A stretch of DNA of 53,850 bases from an uncultured Fimbriimonadales bacterium (lineage in GTDB: Bacteria > Armatimonadota > Fimbriimonadia > Fimbriimonadales > GBS-DC): the NCBI GenBank assembly GCA_937992175.1, contig CALKLF010000061.1, positions 1 through 53,850 of the forward strand, given 5' to 3'. Every line of letters begins with the position of its first letter. Position 1 is the stretch's first letter. A program made the position numbers and the translations under genes. Positions 52,013-53,850 of this stretch are shown here, one piece after another. The notes under the pieces are model-generated. The model worked only from the letters and a program-made list of their open reading frames with translations. It was not told where the DNA came from and ran no database searches.

Positions 52013-53602
52013 TTAACTGCGACGGCGGAATTGTCGCGGGAACAGAGAAGCAAACATGGCAACCGCTAAGCTCACCCACGCCATCCAATCGCCCCAGCGC
52101 ACATAGAGCGTCTCTCCAGTGCGTATGCGCGTCCAAGTTGCTATGATCGACTCTTGAAAAGCAGGCGCGCGCTGTCGGATCTCGCCTGAGGGGGCAATCG
52201 ACGCGCTAATCCCTTCAGGCGCGCAGCGCACCACCCAGCGGCGCGTCTCGATTGCCCGCAATACGCAAAACGCCAAATGTTGCTCCAACGCCGCCGTGCG
52301 CCCGAACCACGACTCGTTCGAGCCAACTACAATTATGTTCGCGCCCGCGTTTACCATCTCCCGTGTGATCCACGGGTAGGTCGATTCCATGCAGATGACT
52401 GCGCCGATTTTCAGGTCGCCTGCCGTGAGCGGCTGGAGGTCGCGCCCAGCGTACATGTCCTCTTCCACCACGCCGAACACGCCCAGGAACGGCAACAGCT
52501 TCCGAAACGGCACATACTCGCCCAGTGGCACAAGCTGCACCTTGTCGTGAGATTGCCACTCGCCTTGTGGTGAGAATAGAAACATCGTGTTGGCGATTTG
52601 ACGCGGCTCCTGCTGCGCCACTCGATACCCGCCTACCAGCAGCGGTACGCCCACTTCAAGCGACAGCGATTGCCAGAACAGCACTGCGGGTCGGGCTTCT
52701 GGCATCGGCAGCGGTTCAATCACCTCTGGCAGCACAATTAGGTCAGGCTGCGGCGGCAGTTGCTGAGCTGCACGCCAAGGCGCGCTCAGCTGGCTCGCTT
52801 GACGCACCTGCGCGGCGATACGCTGGCGAATGGGCGTCCAAGAATTGGGCGTGTAGGGCTGCGCGAGGTTCACATTCGGCTGCACAAGGGCGATTAGGCG
52901 CGTGGACCGTCCGATTCGCGCGTCGGCAAGCGTCTGCTCGCCGAGCTTGATGGCGCCGAACATCCAGAACGCCCCAGCGACGAGGAGCATGCCAACAGCC
53001 CATCCGATGCGTGCAGTGCGCCTGCCTCTGCGCCATAGCCATATGCCGTACACCAGCAGTCCGTTCCACAGCGCTATCAAGAACTCCATCCCCCACGCGC
53101 CGATTAGTTCGGCAGGCTGGAGTAGGATGGGCAGGTTATACAGCGCAACGCTCCAGTGTCCCCACACAAATGCGAAGGGTCCCAATCCCCGCAGGTATTG
53201 GGTAAACGCCCACGCGCCCGCCGCGCCTGTGATACCCAGCAGGGTGCGCGGCATCTGCGACGCCAGCAAACCGAACAACCCCCCGAACAACGCGCACAGC
53301 CCCGCCACTAAAACCAGTCCCACTAAGCCCAGCGCGACGCTCTCGGTCTGCAGGCGAATCAGATAAATCAGCGGATGCCCCAGCGTGAGGTAATAGACGA
53401 AACTCCAGAGCCAGCCGTAGCCAAAGCCCGTGCGGGCGCGCGTATATAGCACCAGCGCAAACAACGGCGCAGGGGCGATTAGAATCAGCCACGACGCTCC
53501 CAGCGGCGGATGCGCCAAACCGCTGAGGAAGGCGGAGGCTAAAATAAGCCCCGCTTGTCGCCCGCGTGGGCTATGCGCCCGCGTAAGTACCTGTGATTTC
53601 AT
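52013..53602 (-). CDS. lnt: Apolipoprotein N-acyltransferase
   Basis: Lnt adds the third acyl chain to bacterial lipoproteins at the periplasmic face of the inner membrane. The 529-residue protein has about six to seven N-terminal membrane segments and a C-terminal nitrilase-like domain. The catalytic triad is placed by family motifs: Glu in DLIVLPEVIEPLP, Lys in DKVQLVPLGEYVPF and Cys in IGAVICMESTYPW; NESWFGRTAALEQHLAFCVLRAIETRRWVVRCAPEGISA is also typical. I choose ATG 53602 (AGGTGA 11 nt upstream) over GTG 53617, and a TATACT box lies at 53632-53637. A last membrane helix (WMAWVSLAVAMFASLF) ends it. Its presence supports a diderm cell. Confidence 0.95.
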   Translation of the reverse strand: MKSQVLTRAHSPRGRQAGLILASAFLSGLAHPPLGASWLILIAPAPLFALVLYTRARTGFGYGWLWSFVYYLTLGHPLIYLIRLQTESVALGLVGLVLVAGLCALFGGLFGLLASQMPRTLLGITGAAGAWAFTQYLRGLGPFAFVWGHWSVALYNLPILLQPAELIGAWGMEFLIALWNGLLVYGIWLWRRGRRTARIGWAVGMLLVAGAFWMFGAIKLGEQTLADARIGRSTRLIALVQPNVNLAQPYTPNSWTPIRQRIAAQVRQASQLSAPWRAAQQLPPQPDLIVLPEVIEPLPMPEARPAVLFWQSLSLEVGVPLLVGGYRVAQQEPRQIANTMFLFSPQGEWQSHDKVQLVPLGEYVPFRKLLPFLGVFGVVEEDMYAGRDLQPLTAGDLKIGAVICMESTYPWITREMVNAGANIIVVGSNESWFGRTAALEQHLAFCVLRAIETRRWVVRCAPEGISASIAPSGEIRQRAPAFQESIIATWTRIRTGETLYVRWGDWMAWVSLAVAMFASLFPRQFRRRS

Positions 53603-53631
53603 ATTCGTACAGCTCACCTGTTCAAAAGAAA

Positions 53632-53637
53632 AGTATA
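53632..53637 (-). promoter_or_regulatory. Possible -10 element TATACT for lnt
   Basis: GAATATACT on the reverse strand lies about 30 nt upstream of the lnt ATG. It lacks the GG prefix found at other promoters in the window. Confidence 0.4.
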
Positions 53638-53773
53638 TTCAGGCTTGTGCGAGCGTCGTTTTTCCATTTTCTGTCTTTGCGAGTCGCTACGCCCATGTAC
53701 GAATTTGCTCACCCGTACTTTAGCCTGACAATTGTAAGTGACAATCACATGTACCTCCTGAAAAAAAATGGTT

Positions 53774-53850
53774 CGCTTGGTGCGACGGCATTCCTGCCGT
53801 CGTGCGGTGCACAGGTAAATCAGTTCGAGCGCGACGGCAGGAATGCCGTC
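53774..53850. repeat. Family C repeat pair at window end
   Basis: A copy of the family C unit (GGTGCGACGGCATTCCTGCC) at about 53779-53812 is followed by an inverted copy that runs off the window at 53850. The same unit occurs three times at 36102-36294. The rest of 53638-53773 shows a run of A and nothing else I recognise. Confidence 0.88.

Overview
The window is a chromosomal stretch of a GC-rich, diderm bacterium. Outer-membrane biology is clear from apolipoprotein N-acyltransferase (Lnt), a type IV pilus secretin (PilQ) and many signal-peptide proteins. The gene style suggests Armatimonadota (Fimbriimonadales-like): pseudopilins with short N-terminal signals, copper-amine-oxidase-like 'stalk' domains in secreted proteins, scattered complex I genes and dispersed palindromic repeats. 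That placement is inference, not a sequence match. I see no rRNA, tRNA, CRISPR array or insertion sequence.

Layout. 58-5363 (+): a secreted Gly-rich protein, TatC, a lipoyl/KOW-type protein and a PhoB/PhoR-type two-component pair. 5408-7274 (+): a Lon-N-domain protein and an RlmI-type rRNA methyltransferase. 7416-15337 (-): a GH116-type glycosidase, a BASS transporter, an EnvC/M23 peptidoglycan hydrolase activator, a Na+/Ca2+ exchanger and NuoL. 15396-22164 (+): an ANKH/MOP-type membrane protein, then a secreted two-domain retropepsin with PDZ followed by a 1102-residue secreted protein. 22185-28594 (-): a DUF4190-type protein, NuoC, NuoA, a PIN toxin with a frameshifted antitoxin, MnmG carrying an in-frame repeat insertion, a thiolase and an Rpn/PD-(D/E)XK protein. 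28667-29920 (+): a small sigma-like factor, an 18-codon leader ORF and a pseudopilin. 30097-36019: a MmgE/PrpD protein, a repeat cluster, a decayed M56 peptidase gene, an HD hydrolase (+), and two related secreted proteins of which the second has an in-frame stop. 36393-42774 (-): the type IV pilus operon exeA-like, HTH, pilM, N, O, P, Q. 42907-45315 (+): NuoF and threonine aldolase. 45312-46538 (-): a GT4 glycosyltransferase with a long structured leader. 47139-48896 (+): a secreted subtilase. 48959-53602 (-): a Cys-rich tandem-repeat surface protein and Lnt.

How the parts connect. The dominant theme is the cell envelope: export (TatC), lipoprotein acylation (Lnt), type IV pili, secreted proteases and surface repeat proteins. 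Complex I subunits are split over three loci (nuoL, nuoA-nuoC, nuoF).

Three non-coding themes stand out. First, at least 14 promoters share a -10 element immediately preceded by GG (GGTAYAAT/GGTATNCT), and at least six genes start only 7-9 nt after the -10, so they are probably transcribed leaderless. Second, two genes (glycosyltransferase and Cys-rich repeat protein) have strong consensus promoters and roughly 190-210 nt leaders that share a sequence block; one leader folds on paper into a three-way junction. Third, three families of dispersed palindromic repeats fill most longer gaps, and one copy has entered the mnmG reading frame. Several genes are broken: antitoxin, M56 peptidase and the second stalk-domain protein.
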